Assembly (NCBI GenBank): GCA_015680685.1
Contig: MNCI01014219.1
Location: forward strand, 98,589 to 162,588
Direction: 5' to 3'
DNA length: 64,000 nucleotides
From: Gnetum montanum
Lineage: Eukaryota; Streptophyta; Gnetopsida; Gnetales; Gnetaceae
A program made the translations under genes and the position numbers. The notes beneath the pieces were generated by a model that saw only the letters and a list, made by a program, of their open reading frames with translations, had not been told where the DNA came from and did no database searches. How positions within the stretch are numbered: position 1 is the stretch's first letter; every line of letters begins with the position of its first letter. Positions 45,640 to 57,886 of the stretch are shown here, piece after piece.

Positions 45640-47270
45640 GCATGGAACCAATTGAGAGCTTAACATGTGCCTATGTGGTAGGCATAGATGAACTAGAGCA
45701 AGTTCATCACCAACTCTATAACGATGAACTTGATGATACTTATTAGAAAGAGTTGGAAATTCCTAAACATTTTAAATAGGAGTCCTTAGAGTTAAAAAGT
45801 CTACCTATCGACATGGAGTATGCATTCCTAAAAAACGGCAAGCTAGTAATAATCAATGCTAACCTTGCTCCTAAATAGAAAAAGATGTTACTAAATGTGA
45901 TTAAAAAATGGTCAAAATTCTTTACTTAGTCATATCTTGAACTCACAAGAATTGATCTTAGGATATGCCAACATCACATATATACTGATCCATCTATCAA
46001 GCCAAAGACGTAGCCATAGCAATGGTTAAATCCCAAATTAAAGTAGATCATCAAAGAGGAAATTGAACAACTCCTCATGGTATGGTTCATCTATCCAATG
46101 ATGGATAACAAGTGGGTTAGCCTAGTTGCAAATGTGTCAAAGAAAGGTGGTAAGTGATGGGTCTATATTGACTTCAGACTATTAAACATGGCAACCTACA
46201 AAGATCATTTTCCATTGCCATTTGTGAACTAGGTGTTGGACACTATCTCTGGGAATTGCTATTATAGATTTCTGGATGATTATAGTGGGTACAACCAGAT
46301 TTAGATTGTGCTAGAGGATCAGGCCAAAACAACATTCACAAGTCCCTAGGGGACTTTTGCATATAAAAAGATGCCTTTTGATCTATGCAATGTCCCTACA
46401 ACATTCCAATGCCTTGTTTTGAGTATCTTTCAACAACAGATTATTAGCAAGGTGGAAATCTTCATGGATGACCTTTTCACCTATGGCACTACATTTGAGC
46501 AAGACTTGGACCACCTTGAGTAAGTGCTTAAAAGGTGTGTGGAGACCAATCTCTTGCTCAATTGGCAAAAGAGCCATTTGATGGTCTAGGAGGGCATTGT
46601 GCTGGGGCATAGAATCTCACAAGTAGGGATTGAGGTGGATCCTAAAAATATTAGGGTCATCCAAGGAATAACCCACCAACTGGAAATTGTAAAAGATGTC
46701 TAGTTATTCGTTGGCCACATTGGCTACTATTGGTGATTCATTGATAATTTCTCTAAGATTGCTAAATCATTGGTCAAGTTGACAAAGAAAGATGCCCCAT
46801 TTGTATGGACCAAAGAATACAAAAAGGCATTCCAACAACTGAAGGAGAAGCTTGTAGAAACTCCAATTCTACAAGCACTTGATTGGTCCCATCCATTTTA
46901 CATCATGATGGATGCATCAATGTCTTGGGAGATGTGCTTATGCAGTTGGACAATCATAAATGTCCTTATTAAATCTATTTCCCAAGTTGAAGCATTGTGG
47001 GTGCATAGCTCAACTACACCACAATGGAGAAAGAACTAATGGTAGTGGTGTATACCTTAGAAAAATTTAGGCACTATGTGTTTGGATATAAGATATTTGT
47101 GCACACTAATCATAGTGCCATTCGCTTCCTGATGAATAACCTGACAATGAGCCCCCATGTCATACAATGGCTTGTGATCTTGTAGGAAGTCGATCTTACA
47201 ATGGTATATCAAAATAAAATTAAGAGTTTGGTCATTGATCACTTATCTCTATTGCAATGGATAACAAAGA
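45640..47270 (+). pseudogene. Element D reverse transcriptase and RNase H
   Basis: A lead-in (45780-46000) is followed by EEIEQLLMVWFIYPMMDNKW, SLVANVSKKGGK, VYIDFRLLNMATYKDHFPLP, FLDDYSGYNQI, TFAYKKMPFDLCNVPTTF and the polymerase box in EIFMDDLFTYGT with both Asp retained. LGHRISQVGIEVDPKNIRVI and the connection FSKIAKSLVKLTKKDAPFVW follow; 46770-47039 is open for 89 codons. The first RNase H residues (FYIMMDASMSWE) are readable, then stops and a frameshift. It is a clear Athila RT, inactive through about ten stops. Confidence 0.92.
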
Positions 47271-47379
47271 GGAGGAGAGCTCACTTTTTAATCAATTTCC
47301 TAATGAACTCCTTTTTGCTAGTGCAATAAATGAACAAGTGCCTATTGAATCAAAATGGTATGATGGTATCCTCATCTTC

Positions 47380-48460
47380 TTACTCAAGTGCTGCCACAAG
47401 AGTTAGCCCATTAGAAGAAACATTAGTTTCTTCATTAGGCCAAATGCTTCATGGAAATCAATGGACACCTTTACATGGTGCGCGTCGATGACTTGGTTCA
47501 TTGGTGTGTTCCTGATGCTGACTAGTTATGCATTCTTCAAGATGTTTAAGAGAGTCCTTGTGGGGGTCATATGCAGGGAGACACATGACCATTAAGATCT
47601 TGATGGTAGGGTATTATTGGCCAACAATCTTTAGTGACGCTCACCAGTTCATCTACTCTTGTGAATGTTGTCAACAAGATGATGGGATAATCGCTTGAAT
47701 GGAGGGGTCTTAGTAGTGGATCCAATCACTAGAGTTATTTGATATCTAGTGCATTGATTTGATGGCTTCCATCACACCCATGTCAAATGGAAGGGTATAC
47801 ATAATAGTCGCTATTAACTATTATATCAAATGGGCAGAAGCAATAGTCATCATCGACTATACATCTTCCACTATTGCATAGTTTGTACAACAAAGTGTTG
47901 TAAATAGGTTTGAAGTTCCACATGCACTAATTTCTAGCAATGGTACTCATTTTATAGGTGATACCTTTTGTAAGCTCATGCATTGCTTGGGGGTCGAACA
48001 TAAATTAACAACACCCTACTACCCCCAAGCCAACGGTCAAGTGAAGGGTACCAATAGGGAAATCTCAAAAATCTTAATGAGAACAATTAGTAAATATAGG
48101 AGAGACTGGAGCACAGAACTTAACAATGCTCTCTGGGCATATTGCTCAACATGGAAACTCCCTATAGGCTACTATCCTTATGAGTTGGTATATGGAAAAC
48201 TTCCAACTCTTTTGATTCAATCTGAGCTCTGTACGCTTTCAATAGCTTGTGACCTTGACCTTAGCCTAGCATAGAAAGAAAGATTGATCAACCTCAATAT
48301 GCAAGATGAGAATATATTGGTAGCCCTATCATTGAATGAAGTGCACAAAGCATTAACCAAGAAATGCCATGACCTTAGGATAAGGAAAGTTATATTTCAA
48401 CCTAGAGACAAGATCCTTTACTAGAACCCCACACATGTCCCCCAAAAGACTAAGTTTCAA
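47380..48460 (+). pseudogene. Element D integrase
   Basis: Zinc-region text: HMTIKILMVGYYWPTIFSDA then YSCECCQQDDG (two Cys kept). In the core, ELFDI-stop-CIDLMASITPMS holds the first Asp; ALISSNGTHFIGDTF has Asn for the second; QANGQVKGTNREISKIL has Lys for the catalytic Glu. The open stretch 47978-48274 covers the core end (WSTELNNALWAYCSTWKLPI, YELVYGKLP). C-terminal text VIFQPRDKILY follows. Two of three catalytic acids are lost. Confidence 0.9.
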
Positions 48461-48559
48461 AATTTGTGGTAAAGATCTTATATCATTTATGAAACCTTTC
48501 CTTCTAGGTCAATGTTGATCTACAAACCTAAGAGACCAAATAAAAAGTAGTTGATCAAC

Positions 48560-50220
48560 ATACAATAGCTTAAACCTTTTCATGACCCTAAGCAAATCAG
48601 TGCAAGCAACACCTCATCAAATGGACAACCTTGCTCAATATTTTGGATCTCCTCCTTTCAACTTAGTTGTGGGGGAGATGGCCATCCATGCTAACCATAT
48701 TAGTGGCTCCTCAGTTTTTCCAATTTTTTTGTTTTACACTTTCTTTATTTTTACACTTTTTGGTCTTACACGTTCTTTGTTTTTTATACCCTTTTTTGTT
48801 TTACACTTTATTATTCTTCAAATTTTTATTATACAACATAGTTAGTATGGTTTATCTTTATTGGATATTTTTACAATTTCTTGTATATTTTTCTTTATTT
48901 GGTGTGATTTTATTATCATTTTCAAATAAAGTGCTTTGTTGCCAACAAGACCTAGTGATGCTGTAGCCATTGCTAATGGTGGTTTGTACTTAATATTTTT
49001 GATTGCTAATGACTAGTTTATATTCCTAAATTTTGATGATTGATGACTAAGACAAAGTTTCTTTTTCATGGAATAGGCAATAAGTCCACATCATTCACAC
49101 ATCCACAAACTCTATGGTCTTCCTTGTTTTGGAAATATGAGGTTCCTTTTTTCATTAATGAAACTTTAATGAACTTATCTCCTTGGTAGTTTTCAAACTT
49201 GGAAAAGATTCAAAGGTTTGAAAAGGATGTGACTTCAAAGGGATTTAATAATGTCTTTTTCTTTCTACTTGAGTGTGTGAGTGTTTTTCATGGATTTCTT
49301 ACCATTCCATGTTAGCTAATAATAGGAAGTTAATAAGTCTTTGCATGGTGTGGTTCCCATCCAAAAATTCATAAAAACATAAAATTTAAAAAAGAAGAAG
49401 AAAAATAATAAAAATTTAAAGTACATCCCTGAGACAAAATCATGGGATGCAAACATTGGTTATGGGAATAGAAAGACATGTTACCCATGCCTAAAGTTCC
49501 CCTCTAGCTAAGGCCCTTTCTTAGTTCTTGCTTATTTTTTCTTCTAAAATAAGGAATGGTGATTGATCTGTGGGAGCATTCTTGTGTCTTGATGGTGTAG
49601 ATTGGTCTTAGAGTGATGATGCAAAGTCATTGAAAGTGGTTGGTTTTGATTCGGACTAAGGATGGACTTTATTAGGTCATTTAAACATGAAATTTACAAA
49701 GGGGCTTCATGTGACCATGATTAGGAATTCCATTCCATTTTCTTGCTCGTCCATAAATGTTTTCCAATATTCACATTCTTATTGATTTCCATGTTTTTGT
49801 TTGATGTCTTAATTTGAAGTGTTTAAATTCCTAGGTAGATTCTTTCAGATTTAGTCCTTAACTTTTCATAATCATAAATCAACTATGGGGCCCACAGTTA
49901 ACTCCTTAGTTGAGGTTATGTAAGGGCGAAAAGTGTATGTGCTTGCTATGAGGAGGATCCACTTTCATATCCCTTGGTTAGGATAGTTAAGCTCCTTATC
50001 CTTAGGCATTTCTGAAGTCAAATATTTTACATTCCCCATCAGTTGCATCCAATTGTAAAATCCTTTAAGTCATTTTTACATCATTCTTTTGAAGTGAAAC
50101 CTCCATTTTTGTGAATTATCAAGCCCTCTTCATGCATTTCATCATGTTCTTGACTTTGTGGGCTTCCAAAAGACTCCAATTTCATGTAAAAGCTCCTTGT
50201 ATTTCTTAAATTTTTGAAAA
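48560..50220 (+). other. Spacer between integrase and accessory ORF of element D
   Basis: No domain is seen. About 48710-48960 is T-rich with TTTTACACTTT words; its open frames are low-complexity. The rest is AT-rich non-coding sequence. Confidence 0.5.
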
Positions 50221-50221
50221 G

Positions 50222-50330
50222 TTAATGGAGGTCAAAATATGCGTCGATGCGGCCCCATAGACACAATCTCTTACATTGATGTAGCCTTATCAATGCATGG
50301 CAAAAATACTATAAGTAGAGCATAACACTT
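50222..50330 (+). promoter_or_regulatory. LTR-promoter-like copy upstream of the D accessory ORF
   Basis: CCCCATAGACACAATCTC and GATGTAGCCTTATCAATGCA match CCCATCGACACAATGTC and GATGTAGCCCTGTCGACGCA of the D 5' LTR, in swapped order. ACTATAAGTAGAGC follows like a TATA box. The accessory ORF begins about 400 bp further on. A promoter role is inference. Confidence 0.45.
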
Positions 50331-50744
50331 AGTAAATTTTTGTTATTTTTCTTCAAACAAGAGGGGAGTTGTTGCAATTTTTTAAAGCCTAAAATCTTCC
50401 AAAGCCCATATCTTTTGCATTACTTGTTCGATTTTAGTCATTTTTAGTCCTCTAACTACTAGAGGTACACTTTACATCATGGGGGCCACAAATCCTAGGT
50501 TTTTGACAAAAAATGTTTCAAAATTTTTCTAACTCCTCCATGGGTTTAATGAATAAAATAATATTAAATCATCAACCTATGGAAGTTAAACCCTTTCAAC
50601 AGACTTTGGTAATCTAAAATGAAATTAAATAACATTAAATTAATATTAAAATATCAATCTACCATGACCACACATTAGCCAAGTGTAACTATTTCAAAAG
50701 AGATAAGGTACTTAATGTTATGAGTTACACACTATATGATAATC

Positions 50745-53630
50745 CTTGATTATGTTGTGGTCATAGATGACATTAAGACTGAAGCATGGATTGGAGGCAG
50801 GACCATCCAACCTAGGGATAAGTGGCCTAGAATTATAAGGGGCCAACAAGAATAACCCTAGGAGTAGGAAGTTGAAACTCATGCCATGGGACCTCTTCAT
50901 GAGGACCCCGAAGTGGAGTCTATTTATCAGATTCTAGAAGAAGCAGAAATAGAGTAGTCTCACTAAGATGAGACATTGGGTCTCGTGCTAAGACTTGAAG
51001 CTACCTAGACCCATGCTTACTTTGATCAAATTAAGCCTAGGGACATTCAACATTCAGTTCTCTAAGAACTAAACTTTGAGATGTTCTTGGAGTTTGCTCT
51101 AGAGGAAGTTAGAGCTTAATTGCAGAGCTCTCCCATGTGGCCAATCATCACTTCTATTGCTGAGTGGTACATGGATGAGACCTACCTCTTCTGGAGCAAT
51201 TGGCAGCTGAGTGCCATAGTTAGAATCAAGGACATTCATGTGTCATACTTGGTGGAAGCAATCACACAAGCTCTTTGCTTGCTTGATTCTAGAACCATCT
51301 TGGCAGAGATCTCAACTTAGGTAGACCTTGAGGTAAAGGAGTGTACCTAGTGATGCTATGGAGTGGACCATAAGGAGTATGGTGTAGTCACTATGATAAA
51401 ATGCATGTATTTCAAGATAGCAGCCCATCACCTCAATTTGACAGTGAGGCCTAGTAAGGTGACTACCTTTTCCACCCATGCATGTGCTACTCTAAGCAAA
51501 AAATTCCCCATTAACCTTCCATAGCTAATCTATATGGAGATAGAGAAGTAGTTCAAAGAGAATGAATGTGAAAGGAAGATCCCATCCTTTTCTTGCCTCA
51601 TCAAAAAATTATGCAAAAGGGCAGAAATAGTCTACTATACCAATGACACAATCAGTCATGCTTCTTCTACCTCTTGGGTAGAAATGATAAAGGACAAGAT
51701 TCCTACCACAACCAAGGAAGATGAGCAGACACTACCACCACCCACTCAAGAGCAATCAACACTAGAGTTGTGTGCTATGATAGAATGCATGCAAAATCTC
51801 CTAAAGCAACACTTGTAGTAGTAGTGAGCAAGACCAAGTGGGGAGTCCTTTTTCTACCAACCAACCCTTAGCCATTTGAATGAGGTAACTCATACCATAA
51901 GTTGGTTGGAAGACATGATGCCTATGTTTTTTTCTAAAGAATGTAAGTTCTTACGTGCTCAAATTCTAGTGCCTGGGAGGTAATAATGTTCATTCTAGGA
52001 TAGTAGTAGCTCATAGAAATTTTTAGGAATGTTGCTACCTTCTTGGTGCACTTAGATGAGGAAGATGGGACTACTACCTTGGTGATGTAGCACCAAGGAT
52101 AGGAAATGGTGGTATAGGTGACAGAAGATTATGTGGATGAAGCACTCAATGTTCCTGTGGTGTCTGTACCCAATGTTGCTACACTCAAAGATGTGCAGAC
52201 ATCTACAGGAATAACTAGTGAGAGGTTTAGTGTGGCCTAGGATAAGGAGTTGCTGAAGTGACCGGTGGAATCTTGACAATCAATTTTGAAGGTCTTTGAC
52301 CTTTTAAAAAATACTTCTACTACCTAGTTGATGCTGTTGGAAGTAAGGTGCAAGTGCATAATCACAGAGGCACAACTTGAAATGGCTAGGGTTGATAATT
52401 AACACTTGGCTATGGAAGTTGCCAATCTAAGAGCTCATCTTGCTAATGCCTCTATACTCATTAAAGAAATAACTAGGAATGAGGCTTTTTAGAAACTTTA
52501 GTTCAAACTTCAAGAGGTTAAGTTCAAGAGGGAGTGGAAAACCTTTGACAAGTTCTTAGCTGAGGAAAAAACCTATCATACCAATAAGGACTTGGAAGAG
52601 GTGCACTAGGAGAATGTCAATCTGACCAAAGATAATCAATGCTTGCATGCTATCAAGCTCCAAAAAGAATAGACAATTGATTACATGTGATAGTAGTAGG
52701 AGTAGCTTGTTATGATGTCAATGGATTTAAAGAGGTTGATAGTGGAAACTCACAACCTCTCCATAGAGGAAGTCCATGACCTTCACAAAAAATCTACCAT
52801 AGAAATCACCACCTAGATAAGCAAGGCCCTAACGTTTGAGAGGATGAAAAACCACTACAAGGACTAGGTTGGTTTGCAAAAAGAAATTAATAAATGAGAA
52901 ATCAAATTGGCAAATGCGAAGTTGAACGAGACCTTGTAGAAGCTCTAGCAAGGAGGTGATGTATGGCAACCCATCTTTGATGGATTGAACATGTACAATA
53001 AGGTAGAAATTCACCTAAAGGAGTTCTAAATTGAAGAGATGACTGAGTATATGGAGCTCACTGACCTTTGTTACTCAAACATGGAAATTTTAATAGTAGG
53101 AAGGCCCTAGTTAGATTGGAGAAGTAAGTGGCTAACTTGTACTTGTTGTACGAGGTCGAGTTTAAGACACATAAAGAAACCAAGAAGAAGCTTGAGGTGG
53201 CAAATGAAAAACTTAATGTTCTTAGGTAGTGCTTCATTGATCAATGTTCAACATCTGAGAACCTGACCAAGAGTATGAGTGACTAGTAGGAACTACAAAA
53301 TGCAGTAAGGGCATTCAATGTTGAATGCAAACTTTTTGCTACCTAGTTCGTCAACACAAAGGAGTTATTTCCAATGATGTCCTATCCTTGGGATGTTTTC
53401 ACACTAGTCCACATTCACGATGTGGTGTGGATCATGAACAATCCTAGGAGTAAGGAGGAGAAGATGAAGACATTGTTGAATGTCTTCTATCTTCCACGAA
53501 AGGTTGTAGGTACTATAGGTTAGCCACAATCACCTCAACCACCACATGTGCCCAAAGCAATAGAAGGTTCTTTGGAGTCTTAAGAGCCTTCATTGCATGG
53601 GACCATTTGAATTTCTTCCTCATCTTTGTG
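50745..53630 (+). pseudogene. Accessory ORF of element D, coiled-coil rich
   Basis: A long sense-strand reading frame with mostly TAG/TGA stops. The N-terminal part (50745-51330) includes KTEAWIGGRTIQPRDKWPRI and 66 open codons ending SRTILAEIST. The middle (51330-51820) has KKFPINLP-stop-LIYMEIEK and IPSFSCLIKKLCKRAEIVYY, resembling the plant transposon-associated domain of Athila 3' ORFs, then a Pro/Gln linker. From about 52330 to 53330 heptad-rich text suggests a coiled coil (HKETKKKLEVANEKLNVL). The end reads FPMMSYPWDVFTLVHIHDVV and KMKTLLNVFYLPRKVVG. Athila elements often carry an ORF here, sometimes called env-like; I see no signal peptide or membrane segment. The exact start is unknown. 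Confidence 0.7.
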
Positions 53631-53737
53631 TCATTAGAGAAGTTGTATTTGTCAATTTTGTCTTGGTGTTCAATTTTGTTGTCATAAATACTAAAATTTT
53701 CTAATGATTGTACTTTCATACACTCAAGCACTTAGTG

Positions 53738-53760
53738 TTTGTGTGTGTGTGTGTGTGTTG
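53738..53760. repeat. (TG)n microsatellite
   Basis: About ten TG repeats just after the accessory ORF of D. Confidence 0.9.
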
Positions 53761-53865
53761 AGTTTGAATGTGTCAGTAGTTAGTTAATAATCCCATACCT
53801 TCCCAAAATTTTGCAAGAAACTTTTTCCTCCTTTTGTTCACTCGAGGAAAAGTTTTCATTTAGTC

Positions 53866-53874
53866 ATGGGGGTG
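53866..53874 (+). promoter_or_regulatory. Polypurine tract of element D
   Basis: TGGGGGTG abuts the TG of the 3' LTR. It is short but correctly placed. Confidence 0.6.
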
Positions 53875-54605
53875 TGATGAGTCATGCGAATGGTTATATC
53901 AAGAAAGCATCATTGAAGTGGCCCCATCAATGTGACCTTGTCAAAGAGTGTATGGATCTTTACTCGAGCATTGCTGTACTTGAGCACTTCAGTGTGTGCG
54001 ACAATAAAGATGAACTTGCTAATAAACCTTGCAGCACTTTAAAATAGAATAATTATTTCCTTTAAGAATTTAATATTTAAGCAATTTCCTTGAACGCTTT
54101 AAGTAATTAAGAAATGAATTAAGCTAGGTTGAGCTAGATTAAGCTAGATTAAATAGTAATTAAGTAGTAAACATAAGTACGACCACTTCGAGCATATGTG
54201 TAACAGTTGGTAATCCCAATAACGCTTAATGTTTGGTAACCCAGTAGTGTGATATGTGTTTAGGATATGTATGACAAGTGGGAATAGATGCTTATGTTAG
54301 GATTAGTTAAGTGTTAGCTAGTAAGATTAAATTAGCAATTAAATTACTTTTTTTCATCATTCTTTATTCTTAGATGACTTAGAACATAAAACAAGAAAAT
54401 GATAATAATCACATGCCTTTATTACACTTAACCATACCTTTGCAGTTCACAAGTGTAATTGGGAAGATAAGGATAGCAATGATTAGTTTCACCTCCTAGA
54501 GACTAGTGTACTTAGAAGGCTATAAGTCCATAGAATTTGACCAAATTTTGCATCAATGGTTAGTGATTCATATGGTTGGGTGTAAAGGGTACTTGCCACT
54601 CATCA
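53875..54605 (+). repeat. 3' LTR of element D, internally deleted
   Basis: Starts TGATGAGTCATGC and ends CTCATCA. Against the 5' LTR it lacks about 180 bp near the left end, between CCTTGTC and AAAGAGTGTA, including the TATATATAT box. Confidence 0.9.
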
Positions 54606-54610
54606 AGATA
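54606..54610 (+). repeat. Right target-site duplication of element D (AGATA)
   Basis: Exact match to 41475-41479; element E sequence resumes. Confidence 0.9.
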
Positions 54611-56640
54611 GATTAGGGAATGCAGAGTTATCATCAAAGAGAGATCTTATAAAAAATAGCAAAATATATTTTCATAAGCATCAAAATTTTAGAAAGGATA
54701 TATTAGTGTTCAGATAAAGCAATTTCTAAGATATCCATATTGATCACATGTATCTTGGGGAATTTGAAGGATTATTATCCATTCATTTTCAAAAGTTCTT
54801 AAAACGTTTTCATAATAGAAATGTGCGTACTTATTGCTTCAATTTAGTTTATATTACAATAGAGGGCTTAAGTACTCAAAAGAAGATATATTCATAATAT
54901 ACAGTACTATCATAGAGATAGAAAGATTTAGCTAATGAAGAAAAATTAATTAAAGAGTACACATCTCTTAGCCTTGATTTCATAGGATTGATGATGACAA
55001 ACCAATTATCATTAAGAGCTACACCTTATTTGTTTACAAAGCTAAAATTAATGAGCCATAACTAATCCAAACATAACTAAGCCAAGCCTTTTAATTAATG
55101 TCCAAGAGTATTTAAAACCAAAAGGATGAGGTCCAAAGTTTGAGCATTTAGAATCATGTAACTTGTCTTTTGAGCTAATAAGCCATTATTAACAAATAAA
55201 CCAATATTTCATGATTCTATAATCATCCAATATTCTACTTATTTTGAAATATCACCAAAAAGATAAGGCATAGAAATTCCATGGCAATAATGTAAATACA
55301 TGCATATCCAACTTTCAAGAATTGGATCAAATACTCACAAGAAAGGTCAAGGAAACACAAATTATCATGCTAAATATCTCAAAAACAACCAAAAGATTCT
55401 TAATAAAATGTTCAAAAAGCAATTGTATATAGCCATGTTAATTTTAAATACCATCACCAAGAAATACATCACAAGGTGATATATCCAAAAGATATCTTGA
55501 CCAAAATTAACTTATACTTTTACCTTGGATACTTTACCATAATCTAAAATGAATAGTCCTCTTCTTACTCATTTTCAGCTATGGATGTTGGAGTCGAAAG
55601 TCTTGCTACTTGAGTGTCTTTTGATCAAAGTCTCAAAAGACTCCCCTTACACTGGTGGCCTATAAGATGATAATTGTTGATGACATACAATCTTCCTAGT
55701 CTCTTTGGTCATAATGCATCTATTGTAGAGAGATTTGTATCTTCCCCTTGAGCCTTTTAGGATCTTCATGTTGAATAGAAAATCTAAGATCAAGTATGGA
55801 GACTAAGGTCTCCCATTAGCGATATCTTTCAAAGAAGAAGATGAAAATATTTTTAATGCTTATTACAGGTAATTTCTTCCTAGATACTCATCAAGGAATC
55901 CTTTTTATAAAAAAAACTATGTTATTGGACATTGATGATCCAGAAATCATAATAGCAACTACAATCTTTAACTTTTGTATTTCTTGAACATCCATGAATT
56001 ATAGTCAATGGTTTTAAACCTCTTGAAACCAATACATTTTAATTAAGAATTCAAAAGATGATTTATCAATAAAAAATTTAAAAGTAACACAAGCTTCTAT
56101 TCAACCATAAAAATAAACTAGTATAGTATAATGTCATCAAGTCAAGGTATAATGATTATAACTATACTAGTATCGTTAGTTACCTTGATTGCTGATGGAG
56201 ATCAAGATGTCTAAGGAGATTGGAATTGAGGTCATTCTTTTGAAGTTCCTCCTTTAAAACCAATTTCATTTATTTCTAATGTCTTTCTTCCTTTCAAAAA
56301 ATTGTTGAGAGTTCTTTCACTTTCTTCTTTCCTCTTGATTCTTCACACCTTTTTTCTCTCTTTACATTTTTGATTTGCCTTTCATTCCTTTTTTCCCTAC
56401 AAGATTTCCTTTCTAGGTGCATTTGGGTAAGACCAAGGAGTCTTATGATGTGACTAGGTGTTTATGTGTGAATATTTTAAATTGAAATTCCATTGCTTAT
56501 GCCCAAACCTATTACAATAGTAACATCTAACCTTTCTATTGTGGTTAAGGTGATCAAACCTTGGAGCTACCCTTTGGTTACTTGTAGTGCTACTAGTTAC
56601 CTCAACTTTTGAAGTGGTCTCTTATTTAGAGGAGGTTGCT
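54611..56640 (-). other. Element E interior, non-coding part
   Basis: On the minus strand this matches the non-coding interior of C: TTTGAAAATGAATGGATAAT, GATACATGTGAT and CATTTCTATT occur in both in the same order. No pol text is present. Confidence 0.8.
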
Positions 56641-57330
56641 ATGGATACTTATTCTTGTTGGAAACATCCTAGTCCAATTTTATCATTTGGATTCCTTCCT
56701 TGTCCAAGAACTATTTGAAGATATTCTTTTCCTTTAACCAGCCTCTCATTTACAAGCTTAGCATCTACAAGTTCTTCCTTAATCTGCTCATAAGACAGGG
56801 TTAGCTTTTTATTCTTAGCCCTTAGGTTTGAGATTTCTTTTGTGAGATCTAAAATTATCATATTTAATGAAGAAATATCTTGATACTTGGTTTTTATTTG
56901 CTTATTCAAATTTATACATAGACTTTGAAAATATAAAAGCTCCTTACATAATAGGTCATACCTTCCTCATTTTGAAATTGATCATCATTTGAGAGACTGG
57001 CATCATCATCTGTGAGAGCCATAAAAATGAGATGTGAATCTTTTGCATCATCCTCCACCTCACTTTGGTCTCTATCATCCTAGTTATTGTAGATATTCTT
57101 TGCCTTTTTATCTTCTTGAGTTGATTCCTCTTTGTCATCCCAACTTGGATGGATATCACTTCTTCTCCTTTCTTCACTATACTCTTTCTCTTGAAACCTA
57201 TAAACATTGGGGCATTTAGAGGCCATATGGATTCTTCCATCACATATCTAGCTAGCATTACATAGAAAAATTATCAAAATTTGAAAGTTTAGATTACTTA
57301 CCTCTACTCTTACCTTTTCTACTCAAAATG
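56641..57330 (-). pseudogene. Element E copia-type gag remnant
   Basis: On the minus strand SRKGKSRGK and SNFDNF lead to a zinc knuckle remnant at about 57250-57190 (CDGRIHMASKCPNVYRFQ), against CLYGGKGHVASKCPSNGRLQ in C. SWDDKEEST and LIFMALTDDDASLS follow, then a coiled coil open at 56909-56649 (DLTKEISNLRAKNKKLTLSY). Only about 190 bp separates the primer site from this point, so the gag N-terminal domain (about 600 bp in C) has been deleted. Confidence 0.82.
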
Positions 57331-57518
57331 CTGTTGATGAGTGGAGTGCATTTATCCAATATGAATACTAAACCTATGGACCTCACGTACTTAAAGAATT
57401 TTTACATTTGAGTCTTTCAACATGTAAAGGTGATCCCATTGAACATTGGTGACTTAATGTATGATCCTCCTTCCATTGTTCACTCTTGATTTGTTACACT
57501 CAAAATTTGGAGTACTGG

Positions 57519-57530
57519 GCTTTGATACTG
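57519..57530 (-). promoter_or_regulatory. Primer-binding site of element E
   Basis: Reverse strand CAGTATCAAAGC, two bases from the LTR, against TGGTATCAAAGC in C. Confidence 0.75.
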
Positions 57531-57532
57531 CT

Positions 57533-57886
57533 TAAGGATCAAGAGCTCAGAAGGAGGGAGGGTGGGGTTGAACAAGTTCCCTAATTAAAACTTATATGAG
57601 TCACATGAACACACCAAATTTTATGTGGTTTTCTAGCTTGGGCACGTCCACACTTGGAGGGTAAAATTTGTGTACACCTCTGGAATTTGTTTCTTCCAAA
57701 ATGTGCTTTAGAGGAGACCACAACGTTTACAAGGAGCTTTGCTATGTAGAGTTTCATCACTACAAAATCTCTTAACCTCGAAAGGTCCCAGCAAGTTGAA
57801 AATGTGGTTTGAAGGGTACCACATCCTGTATAAGCTCTACAATTTGCTCTAGAGTAATACATTGCTATGAAACCACTCAAACCCAT
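57533..57886 (-). repeat. 5' LTR of element E, inner fragment
   Basis: Matches the right end of the C LTR in reverse (AACAAGTTCCCTAATT, CACACCAAATTTTATGTGGT). It stops inside the LTR at ACTCAAACCCAT, where insert F begins. Confidence 0.87.

Larger units (their letters stand above)
41480..54605 (+). mobile_element. Element D: Athila-type Ty3/gypsy retrotransposon, about 13.1 kb
   Basis: LTRs of 914 and 731 bp start TGATGAGTCATGC and end CTCATCA; the TSD is AGATA. A tRNA-Asp-like primer site follows the 5' LTR and a G-rich tract precedes the 3' LTR. Internal order is gag, protease, RT, RNase H, integrase, T-rich spacer, then a long extra ORF. RT text (FMDDLF, GTFAYKKMPFDLCN, VLKRCVETNLLLNW) is the Athila pattern, as is the extra 3' ORF. 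Confidence 0.92.

Noticed and set aside
48582-48966. Hydrophobic Phe/Leu-rich frames after the D integrase, possible membrane protein
   Set aside because: They arise from a T-rich, low-complexity stretch; two frames look equally hydrophobic, so no envelope-like protein is claimed.
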